64,000 bases of DNA from Erinaceus europaeus (taxonomy: Eukaryota > Chordata > Mammalia > Eulipotyphla > Erinaceidae): the NCBI RefSeq assembly GCF_950295315.1, contig NC_080170.1:94472054-94536053 (forward strand). The letters are read 5' to 3'. This document shows positions 14,301-28,600 of this stretch, piece by piece (position 1 is the stretch's first letter; every line of letters begins with the position of its first letter). The position numbers were made by a program, and so were the translations under genes. The notes beneath the pieces are model-generated. The model saw only the letters and a list, made by a program, of their open reading frames with translations. It did not search any database and was not told where the DNA came from.

Positions 14301-17300
14301 GTACCCCCAGCCTGTTTCTATCTTTCCCTAAAGGATAGGGTTCTGGAGAGGTGAGGTACCAGGACACATTGGTGAGGTTGTCTGCTCAGAGAAGTCAAGA
14401 TAGAATCATGAACATCTGCAACTTGGTGGCTGAAAGACAGTAAGATATAAAGCGGAACAATGACTAATGAACAGAAACCAAAAAGTAGGAATAGAGCAGA
14501 TGAGGCTAGGGATCTTAGGGTGGAAAGAAGCTAGGAAGTCTATTTTGATACGTTCTTAGGGGCCCATGACTATCATAGTTTTTGCTTGAGTTGATAGCTA
14601 AAATAGAGTTGGACACAAATATTGTATGAAAAGATGGTGCCAAAGTTGAGAAAAGGGCTAGAAAGTTGGATTAGGGTAGAGAGTAGCTCCCAATCTTAAG
14701 GAAAATCTGTGAATAAAATTAACTGTTAAATAATTGTGAAGTAACTGACTTATTTTTTCCTGCTCAATTAAAAATTACAACAGAAGAGCATGTTAACATT
14801 TTAAAATCAAAATAAACTGCATTTGCAGCATTGAAACAATATCCAGTCGTATATTTGCAATTCACTTTTATTGTCAAAGTACTTAAAAACACATCCTTTC
14901 ATCGACTTCCTGGGGTATTTGAATAGTTGTGTTATCTCCATTTTACAGATACAAAATGAAATGTAAAATTCTGACATGGTTTAGCTTCTTCATCATTAAA
15001 ATAAGTTATAGTAGCTGAAGTTAAACTCAGTTTGTTCAAACACTCAAGCCTGTTATTGTCCTTTACCTCATAAAAAGTTCAACTTAGTAGTTCTGGTTTG
15101 ACTTCTCCCTAGAGTAAGAAAACTATGCTGTTTGGTGTTCCTATAAGCATTGATGATGATGATGACAAAGAGTTCCTAAAGTAGGAACCTCCCCTGTCAT
15201 TCCTCCCAAATAAAGACACACAAAGTTACTCTCAAAAAGGCTCTGTCTCTTACGCAGTTTTGTCAATGATAAAGAAGTCTATAAAGACCACCTGTGATTC
15301 ACTATGGATAAAATAGTTTGAATACAGGGAAAGAGCAAAGTAATTTGTCTCTACCATTACCCTGTTGGTCTTAATTTCATTTTTTTTTTTGCCTTTGTTA
15401 ATCTATATAAGGAAGTTTTTTCCCCAAACATCATGTACCTTTATAAATGGTCTATTAGGGCCTCTAGACAAAGATTATATAACACGCAAATTTCCTGTAG
15501 AGCTATGGCTGCATCTTCATAAGAGGAAGCAGTCTGAACATCAGGTGTTTGTGGATGGTCGACCAAGAAGTACTAATGACGCAGAAAGCTCTTTCATATT
15601 TTCAAAAACCTGGCAAGCTTATGGTGTTGCCCACCAAAGCCATCTGCCTGAGACAGCTGTATCTGACTATAGCTTATGATAACTCAGGCAGCTCTCTCCC
15701 CAAGACTGAATTGCTATATAAGTTACTAACAGATTTAAGATTTTATGCTTCATATGACAGGTGGGCTCACAATGCAGAAGAAACACTGTTTTCGTAAAGT
15801 TGAATGTGATGAATTCTTCACCAGAATAAGAATAATTGCAAGGAAATTAACCTATCAGAGATGTGTATCTGACCATAGCAGTCTAGCAATATGTATGGAC
15901 CACAAGTAATTTTGAAATAAAAAGTGCTTCTCCGGTCACTCACTATCCCCTTGCTCTGCTTTACTTTCTTCACAGACATTGGCATGCTGTTAATTTCTGA
16001 TTGTATTGTCTGTCTCAACCTCTAGAATGCAAATTCCTCTAGAGCAAGAGATTTTCTTTTTTTCACATGTGCCTGCTTAGGTAGAAAGTGACCATATTAA
16101 ATAACATGAATAAATTAATAGATGATTCTACTGACAGTAGAGGGCTGTCGGCTGGCCATATTCTCTGCCAATGAGCCACAGTGCTTTCCTTAAATGGGAC
16201 CTGTCATCCCATCTTGCTGACTACCACAACAACATATCTAAAGTTTGTTAGCTGCTAATTCAAAGAATTTCTAGAAGTGCTGTGTGTTCACTAAACTTTG
16301 AAGTGTCTAAATGAAAGGATCATGGCACAGTAGTACTGTTTCTCCTGTCAACGATGAGTGCTTATATTGATGAAATTGGTTTATTTTGGAAATGGGTGCC
16401 TTTTGGAACATTGATTTACTTTAGCTAAAAATATACTTTTTAACCTCATTTGTTTTGTGTGTTTCCCTAATTTTCTGATCTAGATTATGGTTTTTCCAGA
16501 TACTTTTCAAGAAAATAACTCCTAAGGTTTTAGTGAGGGAAGATTCGCATATTAGTTATTTAAAATTTGATACTGCTATATATGAACAGAAAAATTTATG
16601 GCTGAATATTAACTTTCAAAGGTAGCCCACAAAATGCAACATTTTGTCTGTTCTCTTGTTTCCAGAGTAGTGTTGAAGTAAGGAGTTTAGCCAAAGTACC
16701 TCCTAAAGTGGTCATGGGAGAGGAAACTGATCTTGTATTTAAAATTCTTTCATTTGGACAAGGCCTTCTTCTTCTTCTAGCGTTTGCCCTTCTTCCATAG
16801 CCAGTCAACAGCAAAGCTGTCAGGAGCTGCTTGTTGCTGGCTTTGAAAGTGACTGGGATCCATGTGGATTCAGTCGGCTAGGAAGGATCGTCAGTTTCCC
16901 CAATGAATGGGTACTCACGGGATGCACCACGAGATGATCAGGAGCACAGTAGAATATACAGACATGAAAGCAGGGAAAGAAGGCTGGTGGCTAGGTGTTA
17001 GGGGGGTGTTCTGGTCACGTCTAACTTGAGAATGTCAACTGGAAACTGCTTGCATTTTTGTGGTCACTGTGCTGTAATTCTGAGTGGTCTTTAGCTCCCC
17101 TCCATTCTGAAGCTCAGTAGAATCACAGTACCAGTGTTCTGGCAGCATAACACAGATGTGTCATTCTCCTCCCCCAGTGGAGAAAAAGGGGAGGGAAGCT
17201 GTGCGCTCTCGGAATTCTATTTTTAAATGCCCATCACTTCATTTCAAAACATTTTTTTCAAACATGCCAAAGATACTATTCTTCCTTGAGATGCTAAATT

Positions 17301-20300
17301 TGAGGTTTTAGAAACCAAATTCTTAGTTATACAGCATAAAAGCAACTATCTCAAAAGGTTTAAACACAATCGTTTTTTAATTACTTAGTAAAAAAAAAGT
17401 CATTGTACAAAGAATGAGTGAATTTTTAGCTTAAAAAGCAAAAGCTGGAAAAAAGGAAAATTTGGATTTAAAATAAAAATGTCATTTTGCTTCTAGAGTA
17501 TCTTCATGACAAGTCTGCAGTATTGTGATTAAAGAGGGGAAGATAATCAACTTTGATTAACATCTTCAGTACTTGAAGATTTCTTTATTTCACATGTTAT
17601 TAGTATGCTTTAAAAAAAAAAACTCCTTTATGTACAAAATGTCCCTTCTAAGAAGTAAAAGAAGATATAATTCAAACAGTTCCACAATATAGCTTGGCCC
17701 ATATGTTCCCATTGATTCTTGATTCTGCTTGAAGAAAAAAAAAATTTTTTTTTCTTCTTTCCTAAAGCACTTAAGTGGTAATCCTGTATTGTGACTGTGA
17801 GGCATTTGTGGTTGGTATTTCACAGGAGGAACTATTAAAATGCCCATGTTTGAGTGTGATGGAACATGTTATGACTATGACTGAGTAAAAGCTTTTATTT
17901 CTCTGGTAACTAGCCTATACCACCCCATTAGATTTACATCTGGAGGTGAATAAAAAATGCGGATTAGAGAAAACAGCTATATTCTTCAGTGCTTAGAGGA
18001 TACTCAAGTGGCAGTTCTTACTGGGTTTAAAGAGAGTTTTGTTTGATCTTCAGTGTGGCTTCTGAAGCCACATTTGAAATAGCAACGGCCCTTATTTCCA
18101 TCCTGGTTTTATTGGAAACCTAGCAAGGACTTTTCAAGGTCCCTTCCAGATCTGAGTCAATACCCTCATGATAGATGATGGAGTTGTAACATCTATCATG
18201 ACAGTAGCCTTACTGTTATGATAAATTACCCTATAACTCTGCTCTTATCTATAAAATAGATACACAATTCTTATATTTATTTTGAGACTAATTTAACCTA
18301 ACTATGGATCACATTTCACATAATTCTGACATAGAAAATGTAATATATATATATTTCTTACTTGTGTTTTATTTGTCTTTGCCAAGGCTTCACCACAGCA
18401 CCAATGCTCTCCCAGTACTATGGAAGCCAGACTGATATCTAGATCTTGGTACCCTCAGGTACCCTCCCCAGGGAGCTGTTTTACCATCCCTGTATTTATC
18501 TTGATCAATATATATATTTATCATATATATGATATTTATTTTTAATATTTATTTATTCCCTTTTGTTCTTGTTGGTTTATTGTTGGAGTTATTTTTGTCG
18601 TTGTTGGATAGGACAGAGAGAAATCGAGAAGACACAGAGGAGGAGAGAAAGATAGACACCTGCAGAACTGCTTCACTGCGAAGTGACTCTCCTGCAGGTG
18701 GGGAGCTGGGGGCTTGAACTGGGATCCTTACACCTGTCCTTGCGCTTTTTACCATGTGCTCTCACCCCGCTGTGCTACTGCCCGACTCCTATATATGTAT
18801 ATTTTACCCTACATTCTTATGTGCCATGGGAGCTTCAAAAAATTTCCAGTATCTGGCCTGGCAAGATAGCTCACCTGGAAACAAGCCTGCTTTGCGTGGG
18901 TGGCCTAGGCTCAGCTCTAGCCCCCAAGGCACTGAGGGATTCCCCCCCCCCCCAAAAAAAAAAAAAAGTCAACTGAGAGTGGTGAAACTTAATCAACAAT
19001 AACAGACATTTTTTAGTAGCAGCTTAGATAGAGTAGATGTAATCCAGAAATTTTCATTTTGATAATGTTAGGAAACCCCGCTGGTGTCATAGCTTTATTT
19101 TGATCATCTGTCACATGGATTGTACCAAAGCTTCTATCAACTGAATCTGCTGTTACATAAGTTCTTTCCTATAGAAATGACTAGGCAAATTTGATGAAAA
19201 GTAGTATAATTATATCCTGAGTCATTTGAGAGTTATTTCATAAATGGATAGGTTTTATTTTCTGAATGAACACTAATGGATATTTGTTATTTGCTTCAAT
19301 ATATTAGGCATCTGGAGAGAGAGGGAGAGAGGTTGCATGTCTATCAACTCATCCTTTAGAGTAAAAGTACCTGTGCCCTGCCACTTAGAAATCAGTAACA
19401 TTGGGAGAATTGTCTAAATGCTGTGTACCTCACTTTTCTCACTTGGAAAAATGGACATTAGACTCCCTTGATTCTTAATGGTGGTATTGGGCATTTAGCC
19501 CATGTGTAAAAGCATCATGGATCATGCTTGATGTATAATAGTGACAACAGTAACTGTTAAATAAATTTAAAATATATAAATTAATAAATAATACATATTT
19601 TGAGTTTACTACGTACCAGACACAGTACAAGCTTTATTAATACATTCTTTAATTCTCACAGCTACCATTCCACAGAAAAAGGCACTGTTGTCATCATTTT
19701 TTAGGTGGGAATCCTGCATGTTAGAGCTTTATGTGACCAATAGTTGCTAAGTGATGAGGGTGGGATTGAGCAGAGATGGGATTCCAGATTCATTTGCTTA
19801 ACATTTACAACCACACTGTGTTGATTCTTACGATAACTTTTCTCTATTTCCTTTTGAGTCTTGAAACACTCCAGTCTTGACAGGTTAGTGACCTTTCCAG
19901 TCTCTGTCTGTGGGTAGATGAATTGAGCTTTCCAAATGTATTTGGACGCTGGTATTATCCAGGAGGTTGCCATCTCAAAACAGAAGATTTTATTATTTTT
20001 TATATTTTTCCATTACCCATTTTATTTGTTGGAATGTACATAAGATTTCACATAGAATTATTTTACATTCATATCCAGTGAACCACAATTAAACAGGACA
20101 ATGAAGTCACACTGCAGTGAAAATTCTCAGCCAGTAATTGCTAACTGCAGACATTTGAGTGAGTAACACTAACTTTCTGAATCTTGATGACAACCAGATT
20201 ATAAGTTCAGACAGTGAAACTAATCATTCTCATAGTATGGATTCGAGGATTAAATTAAATGAAACATGTAAAATTATGCTATTCCAAGTTCATGTGCTAG

Positions 20301-22650
20301 CTGTCTATCCATGAGTAGGCTACAATAAGATAAGGAGCTTATGACAAAATGTAAATCAGTTCTATCAGCACACTATTTCATTTAGCCAACTTTTTATATT
20401 TCATATTTTTGTATAAGTTTCTCGAAGTGCATTTAGTTGTATTCTGGCACAAGTTTTCCTTTGGAGGTTATGGATACCCTTATAGCATAGATTGTGGTGA
20501 TGGTTTCACTGACATACTTCTCTCCAAACTCATGAAGTTGTGTACATTAGAATCTACTTACATGATGACAAAAAACAGTGAATTCATAGTGCTGGCACCA
20601 AGCCTCAACAATAACCCTGGTAACAATAAAAATTAAAAAAAAAAAAAAAATCCTTGTCAGTCCTATCTCCATAAAGTGATTGACATGAAATTGTTTCCTT
20701 TTTTTATTGCCACCTATATTATTGCTGGGACTTGGTACCAGCACTACAAATTCACGGCCCTTGGTGGCCATTTATTTCCTTTCCTTTCTCTTTATATTAG
20801 GACAGAGAGAAGTAGAGAAGAAAGGGGGAAATAGAGGAGGAGAAAGGTAAACACTTACAGGTAAGTGTCACTGTTTGTGAAGCTTCCTCCCTGCAGGGAG
20901 GAAGTGGAGGTTTGAACCTGGGTCTTTGAGCATGGTAATGTGTGCACTCAACCAGGTGTACCACTGTTTGGCCCCTCAAAAAAATGTTTACAGAAATTCA
21001 GTCCGTCATAATAAAACATACCTTGTATACTTTATAGCATTAAATACAATGTCTGCAGTAGTTGCTTCATATGTAACCTCTTGAGGTATTTTCTTTTGGT
21101 ATTATTTTGGGAGAGTAAAAATCCAGATGTTTTTGTCATAGTGGCTCAAGGTGATACCAAATGCTAATGTTTGGGTGATTATCACTTGGCAAGCAATATG
21201 AACGAAGTGAAATTTGGTGCAAGGCAGCAAAAGAAACCATTACCAAAACCAAAAAGCATCTTGTTAAGCAGAAAAAGATATTGGCACCAGATACATTGGA
21301 CAAAGATAATATATATTAATAACTCACAAAACTTATTAACAAAAAGTCTCATCATAAAATGGGGAGATGATCAAACAGACATTTCACTAAAGAAATACAG
21401 AAGGCTATCAAATACATGGAAAAAATAAACCTCAACACTTATTCGATAAATGCCGATCTAGACAATGAAACACATTTCATACCTATAAGAATGGTATATG
21501 TTGGGGACCAGGAGGTGGTACATCCTGTTGTGTGTACACAAAACTGTGTACAAGGACCTGAATTCAAGTCCCTGCTTCCCACTCTTGCTACCTGCTAGGG
21601 GTTCCTTCACAAGCAGTGAAGCAGGTCTATAGGTGTCTGTCTTTCTCCTACTCTACCTCTCCCTCCTCAATCAATTTCTCTCTGTCCTATCAAATAAAAT
21701 AGAAAAAAAAAAACAGCCAAGAGCAGTGTAGTGCTGGCACTGGGCTTTAGCCATAACCGTGGTGAATATATATATATATACACACACAGACATTATAACA
21801 AGTACTGACTAGGATGTGGAGAAATAGAAACCCTCTTAAACTACTGGGAATTTAAATTGGTCCATCCCCTAGGGAAAACAATATGGTTATTCCTCGGAAT
21901 ATGAAAAATAAGACTACCTTGCAATTTAGCAATCCATCTTCTATATATATATGTAACACAAAACTTAACCAAAATGTTATGTATAACTAGGAAGACAGCA
22001 TAATGGTTATTCCAGAAGACTTTCATGTCTGAGGTACCAAAGGTCCCCAGTTCAATACCCAGCATTACCATAAGCCAGAGCCACGCAGTGCTCTAGGAAA
22101 AAAAAAAAGTCAGGGATACATATATATCCATTTTCATCACAGCCAAGATTGGGAAACAACTCAAGTGCCCCAAAAAAGGTATGGACAAGTAAGGTGTAGT
22201 ATAAATGCACAATAAAATATTTGTTACTCAGCTTTAAGATGAGATATATTCTACAACATAGTTGAACTACAATTTTTCTAAGCAAAATAAGCTAGAAGGA
22301 GGACCAATACTGGTGGTCTCATATATATGTGGAAAAAAAGCCTGGGGAAAATAGAGTAGAATTTTAATAAATCCTTGATGTAGATCAGCAGATCTGAAGA
22401 TACTAGCATTGAAGGGGACAAGGTAGAGTGTAGCTGGGACACAGTAGTCTATAGTAGAGGCATGTAGCACTTTGGTGGTGGGTGAAGTAGGCTGGCACAT
22501 ATTTTGGGGGAGATGTTAAATTGTACCCCTGAGACAGCTGCTTTAGTGGCTGGCAAGATAGCTCACCAAGGAGGGTGCTGTTTTGTCCGGGTTTGTGACC
22601 CAGATTCAAGTTTCCCTGAGCAGTACATGAGTGCTGGGGAAAATTTAGTG

Positions 22651-22695
<45 letters not shown>

Positions 22696-25600
22696 ATTGG
22701 CCTGAATCAGTAAAACCCTAGAAACAACAAAAGGGAAAAAGAAAAATCTATTAATGTCAGGTCAAGATCTGAGGCATATAGAAGGAAGGGGAAAGAGTAA
22801 TATTAACAGAGGCTGGGCAGTAGCACACCTAGTTGGGGACACCATGTGAAGGACCCTATTTTGAGCCCCTGCTCCCCACCTACAGGTGGGAAGCTTCACA
22901 AGCAGTGAGGTTTGCATGCAGGTGTCTTCTCTCCATCAAAATGACTGTTCTACTCATAGCCATAAACAAATTTAATACAATCCTCATCAAAGTCCCAGCA
23001 AAAGTTTTTTTTTTTTATTAATGGAAACATTGACAAGACCATAGGATAAGAGGGGTACATTTCCACACATTGCCCACCCCTAGAGCTCCATATCTAATCC
23101 CCTCGATAGGTTCCCTATTCTTTATTCCTCTGGGCCTATGATCATTGTGGGGTGCAGAAGGTGGGAGGTTTGGCTTCTGTAATTACTTCCCCGCTGAACA
23201 TGGGTGTTGGCAGGTCAATCCATACTCCCAGCCTGTCTCTCTTTCCCTAGTGGGGCAGGGATCTGAGGAGGCAGGGCTCCAAGACATGGTGGGGTCCTCG
23301 CCCAGGGAAGTCAGGTTGGCATCATGGTATCATTTGGAACCTGATGGCTAAAAAAAAGTTGATATAATGCAGAACAAATTGTTGACTAATCATGAACCTA
23401 AAGGCAAGACTATTGCAGATGAAGATTGGGGTCTCTGTTTCGGAAAAAGCTAGTAGGTCTATTTTAGGTATATTCCAGAGAACCCATGACTTTATTAGTT
23501 TCTGCCTTTGCTTAGCATCTAATATACAAGTGAAAACAGGTTATTGTTTGGGGAGATACCTTCTTCACCTCATCTTGGATAGATGAAGCTTGAGGGGATC
23601 ATGTTAACTGGGATAAGCTGGGAAGAGAAGGCTAAATATGGGATGATCTCACTATGGACAAAGGTAGAGAAATAAGAACAGAAAGGGGAAACACAAAGTA
23701 GAACCTGGGCTGGGTTTGATGTACTGCACCAAAGTACTCTGTAGAGAGGAAAAACTTTCAGGTCCTGGCTCAAGATGGTGGAGGAGCACCTAGGCTTGAG
23801 GTAAGATTGTTTTGCAGAAAGTTGAGAAATTTTACACGTTTCAACAATCGTATTTACCATAAAACATTCATCCCACCAAAAAATAACAAAAACAGACCTA
23901 GAATGCAAAAAAATAGGTAACTATCTGACCTCATATAGCTTGGAATCGATCTGATCTGTAGACACCATTTTATTAAATAATATGACAATAAGAGATGCAA
24001 TAAAAGATTAACCTGTGATTAAATTATAAATATCAATATTTACCAGTATTCAGTCTGCCAATGCAAAAATCCTAAGAGGTAGAATTTTTGACTTGATAAC
24101 TGAAGACTCAAGCATTTGCATTTACTCTTGTTTTATTACTAACATAACAACATTTGGATCTCTGGTCCCCCTTTTATCTCCTATTTTCAACCTGAAGTCA
24201 GTCAATCTAGTTTCTTTCTAGGTCCTCACGATCAGGATTCCTCCTTGAGCAGACTACCACCTGTGACTTGCAAGTTGTTCCTAAGGGAATAACCTTATGG
24301 GTATCTAAACTTACAACTTTACTCTTGAAGCCATATATGTTTCCTTTATAGGATGTTGGCAATCAGTGATCATGGGAAGTATTATATCCATCATTAGGTT
24401 TTTGAAACATTGCCTTCCCTACTCCTGGCTTTCTCTTTATTCCCAGTATGAAAATGTCTTAATCACGCTTAGAACCTGGGAATCAAAATAGATTCTGCTG
24501 ATGTAATACCAGAGTTTTTGCTGTTATAGGCATGTCAGGACTCAAGTGCTTTCCTGCTGGCATCATGAAGCCATGGTCAGCATTGATCTGTTCGCTTTTC
24601 TTTTCCCTGTGGAAAATCTGTGTGATAGGCTTACAGTATGAATTAGAAATAGTTTTACTCTAAAGACGTTTAAAATGTTCTTAAGACATTACTAGGGGCC
24701 GGATGGTGGTGCACCTGGTGAGCACACATGTTACAGTACACAAGGACCCAGGTTACAGTCCCTGGTCCCCACCTGCAGGGGTAAGCTTTGTGAGTGGTGA
24801 AGCAGGGCTGCAGGTGTCTCTCTGTCTCTCTTCCTCTCTATTTTCCCCTTCCATCTCTATTTCTGGCTGTCTCTAACCAATAAGTAGTATATAATAAAAA
24901 AAAATTAAAAAGACATTACTTAAGAGACTTTTTATTAGTAGTACTTGATAATAGATTTTTCTGTTAGGATCATGTTCATTGGTCTCCCTGCTAGTAATTA
25001 TAACCGGCCTAGAATCCTCAGTAATTGTGACGAATCCTCAGTTAATTAGAAGAGCTTTGAAGGTTTATCAGATATTTTGAAGATTTATTTATTGCATATG
25101 AGACATAAAAAGAGAACTAGTTTCACACCAGAGAGACAAAAAGAGACCAAGGTGTGCACCACTCTGGTGTGTGTGATCAATCTGGGAACTTCAGATCTAT
25201 AAACCTGGTGTTCTGCCAGCTGAGCTGTTTCCCCAAACACAGGTTTATTAGATTTTGTATTCAAACTTAACCTAGTATGACCAGAATAGCTTTGCAGCAC
25301 TACACAGACTATCCAACAGTTCTTAGACTGCAAAGGGTTTTATTTACCAGAATTTGGCTTCCTTTAATGGTAAATAGGACCTTCTCTTGTTCCACTTTAA
25401 TAAACAAAATGATCAACTAAATTAGCTGTGTATAATTACAATCGTATATGTGCACATATAAATACATAGGAAGCTTATTTCGATTCCCTGAAAGGTGTGT
25501 GTATGTATGTGTGTGATAGATCCATTCAGATCATCGTTATTTTCTTAATTATCTATTAATATGACCTGGGAAAAAGAAATCTTAATTACTATACCAAGAT

Positions 25601-28600
25601 TTTGAGCAAACTATTAATAGTGCATGTTCAGTCCTTAAATTGATTTTTGTGGTGTGTCTCACAACTGGACCCAAAGGTGACCTTAGAGATGGTTTACATT
25701 TTTTTTTTTTTAATTCTTCCTTTGGCAATTTTAGCACCAGTTTTCATCAGCTTCTTTTTCTTAGGACCGGTTACTATTCTCATTAACTAGCCTCAGACTC
25801 TTCCTAGGAGTCTATAAACTCGTTGCAGGAAGGAATTAAATCCTTTTTATCTTTCTACACTGAGCACAGTGTCTGAATTTTTACCTTGTATATAGCAGAA
25901 GCTTAACAAATGACTTATTGGTAAATTAATTAATTATAAATGAGACTTCTAGATAGCCCATGTCTTATTGAGCTTCTAATTGTCTCTTCAGCAGCACTAG
26001 CTGGAAAATGCATTTCCCAAGAGCCATGCTTTATCTTAGTTAATATTGTTTCAGAAGGGGACTTTGTCATGATTATATAAAATTTTGATTAAATGGAAAC
26101 AGCAGTTTATTTCTCTTTTACTAATAGTGCCGCATAAAAGAAAACACCATTTACTAAATGCAGAAACAATTGCAAAGGAAAGGTCTTAAAGTTGTAACTA
26201 TGGCATGGTGTAGAACTCCAAAATAATTTATACTTCTTATGTAGGGCTTGCTCAGTTAATGTAGCCACTTATTAGGCATTAGGAAAATTTGAGTGAGGAA
26301 CAAGTTTCTAAAGGAGACGTGTAAACACAGACATAGAAAGAAACTCTGTACTTTGACTAAGTTGATGCTACCCTACCAAGCCTAATGTTCTCTTTTTTGC
26401 CTGTTCTTCATTTAGTAACTAGGCCATTTCCCTATTAGATTAGCTAGGGCCTAGGAGTACATGCATTCTTTTGAGCTATTACATTAAATTATTTAGGACG
26501 TTGGTAGTAGGAGTTAGCAAAGCATTGTGTTAGGGAACTAAATAGTAAGTAGGGTAAGTGCAACTTACTGGAGGGCCCAATATAAATACAGGTAGTAAGT
26601 AGTTTATGCCCAGGATATGTTAATGTATTGTTTGACCTTCGTGTACACTCCCCTTAGCTTCTGGATCTGATTCAAATAGGATTACTGCTAGCCCATTTGC
26701 CTTTATGAAAATATCAAAAATGTGCCTTTCCTTCACTAAGAATTTTTGAGTATGGCATGTACCACTTGAACAATCGTATGTTGAGGCTTGAAGAAAGTGA
26801 TAATGTGGGTGGTACTACCTCAGGCCTAGTTTGGTAGTGGTGGACAAAGAGGTGTGACTGAGGGATGAGAGCACTAGTTCAAGGATTTAATACATAGTAT
26901 CTAGCTTCAGTTCATCCAAATGGTGGTTCCATGAATCCAATATATTTTCACTTATTTACTTATTTTAATGTGGAGAGTAAGAGAGAGAAACTGTACTATG
27001 TTCAGCTCTGGCATATGCAGTATTAGGGATTGAGCCTGGGACCTCACACATAAAAGTCTGGTGCTCTGTCATAGGGTGATCTCCCAGGCCCTTCAGCTTT
27101 ATTGCTAAATCAGTGGCCAAGAACATCTGTTTTTTGTTAAGTGTCTTATAAAATAGCTGCTGAAAAAGAGGTGCCCCTTTGACTCAGCTTGAGTGTTTGG
27201 GATTAAGACGTGGGGGATCACAGCTGTCACCAGAGCAAGCAGCACACGTGCCCCCAATATCAGAGCTCACGTACCACTAGCAGTGCACATACCTTCCCAC
27301 CTCACAAACCTACACTGTTTAGTATAGGAAATGAGTCTTTTTTTTTTTAATAAATTATTTGTTTATTTATTACTGGATAGAGACAGAGAGAAACTGAGAG
27401 GGGAGGGAGACAGACAAAGAGACACCCGCAGCCCTGCTCCACCTCTCACGAAGCTTCCCCGCTGCAGTGGAAATAAGTCTTTCTGATCCTTTCTCCAGCC
27501 ATGATGTCATCTCCCTAGACAATGACTTCGATCCACCTGCATATCAGAGGTCAGGCTCAGGGAAAAAGAAAACAACAAAACAGCAAACTAGTATAGTCAC
27601 TGGCCCTTTGGAATATAACTAAAATAGGCCTACTAGCTATCTACAAAACTGAGACCACCACCCCAACTCTTCATCTGAACCATTCCAGCCTTTAGGTTAA
27701 TGATTAGACAACGGTTTGGTTTGTTCGGCTCTATATGTTAACTCTTTTTTCAGCCACCTGGTTTCAGATGCTAACATGGTGCCAAACGGACTTCCCTGGG
27801 CAGATGACCCCAACAATGTGTCCTGGAGCCCCACTTCCCCAGAACCCCGCCCCACTAGGGAAAGAGAGAGACAGGCTGGGGGTATGGATCAACCTGTCAA
27901 TGGCCATGATCAGTGGGGAAGCAATTACAGAAGCCTGACTTTCCACCTTCTGCACCCCATAGTAACCCTGGGTCCATACATCCAGAGGGATAAAGAATAG
28001 GAAAGCTATCAGGGGATGGGATGGGATGGGATATGGAGTTCTGATGGTGGGAATTGTATGGAATTTTACCCCTCTTATCCTGTGTTTTTTTTGTCAGTGT
28101 TTCCTTTTATAAATAAAAATTAAAAAGAAAATGAGTCAATCAGATTTGAGCCTGCTAGAGTCAGGGTTAAACATGCTACTAAGTATGCAACTACCTGTCT
28201 TTTCCATGTGCATGGATGTGAATTGATATGACAGAACTTAAACTGATGTGGATTTATATGGCTGAACTTTCTCTGTGGTGTCAGATTTCAACTCAAAGAC
28301 TCAATGTCCTTTATTTTGCCACCATATAGACATATACGGTCACATACATCTCCTTTTTATATGTAGTCCTTTTCTAGCTATGTGCTCTTGGCTTCCCTCG
28401 ACTTAGTTTCTCCTTCTCCTCCTTCTCCTCCTTCTCCTCCTTCTCCTCCTTCTTCTCCTTCTTCTTATTCTCCTCCTTCTCCTTCTCCTTCTTCTGCTTC
28501 TCCTTCTCCTTCTTCTCTTCTCTTCCCCTTACTTTTGCTCCCCTGTGCGTGCGTGTATGTATTCATCCTATTGTAACTACTCACAAAGTACATTTTTTCT

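Larger units (their letters stand above)
21130..22530 (+). mobile_element. Old L1 ORF2/3' fragment, forward, interrupted by SINEs
   Basis: Blocks resembling L1 ORF2 C-terminal DNA appear in order: AACTCACAAAACTTATTAAC, AAAATGGGGAGATGATCAAA, CATTTCACTAAAGAAATACA, AGGATGTGGAGAAATAGAAA and a terminal 3' UTR-like part. The frame is broken throughout. Two SINEs (21503 and 21988) are inserted. Confidence 0.65.

Noticed and set aside
15365..15797. Two overlapping frames (104 and 82 codons) in intron 5
   Set aside because: No recognisable homology, no splice-site support, and they overlap in different frames; chance frames in AT-poorer DNA.
23770..23935. AAGATGGTGGAGGAGC-like start of an L1 5' UTR
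   Set aside because: Only a short motif fits; the following sequence does not match the 5' region of the L1 at 61.2-61.9 kb.
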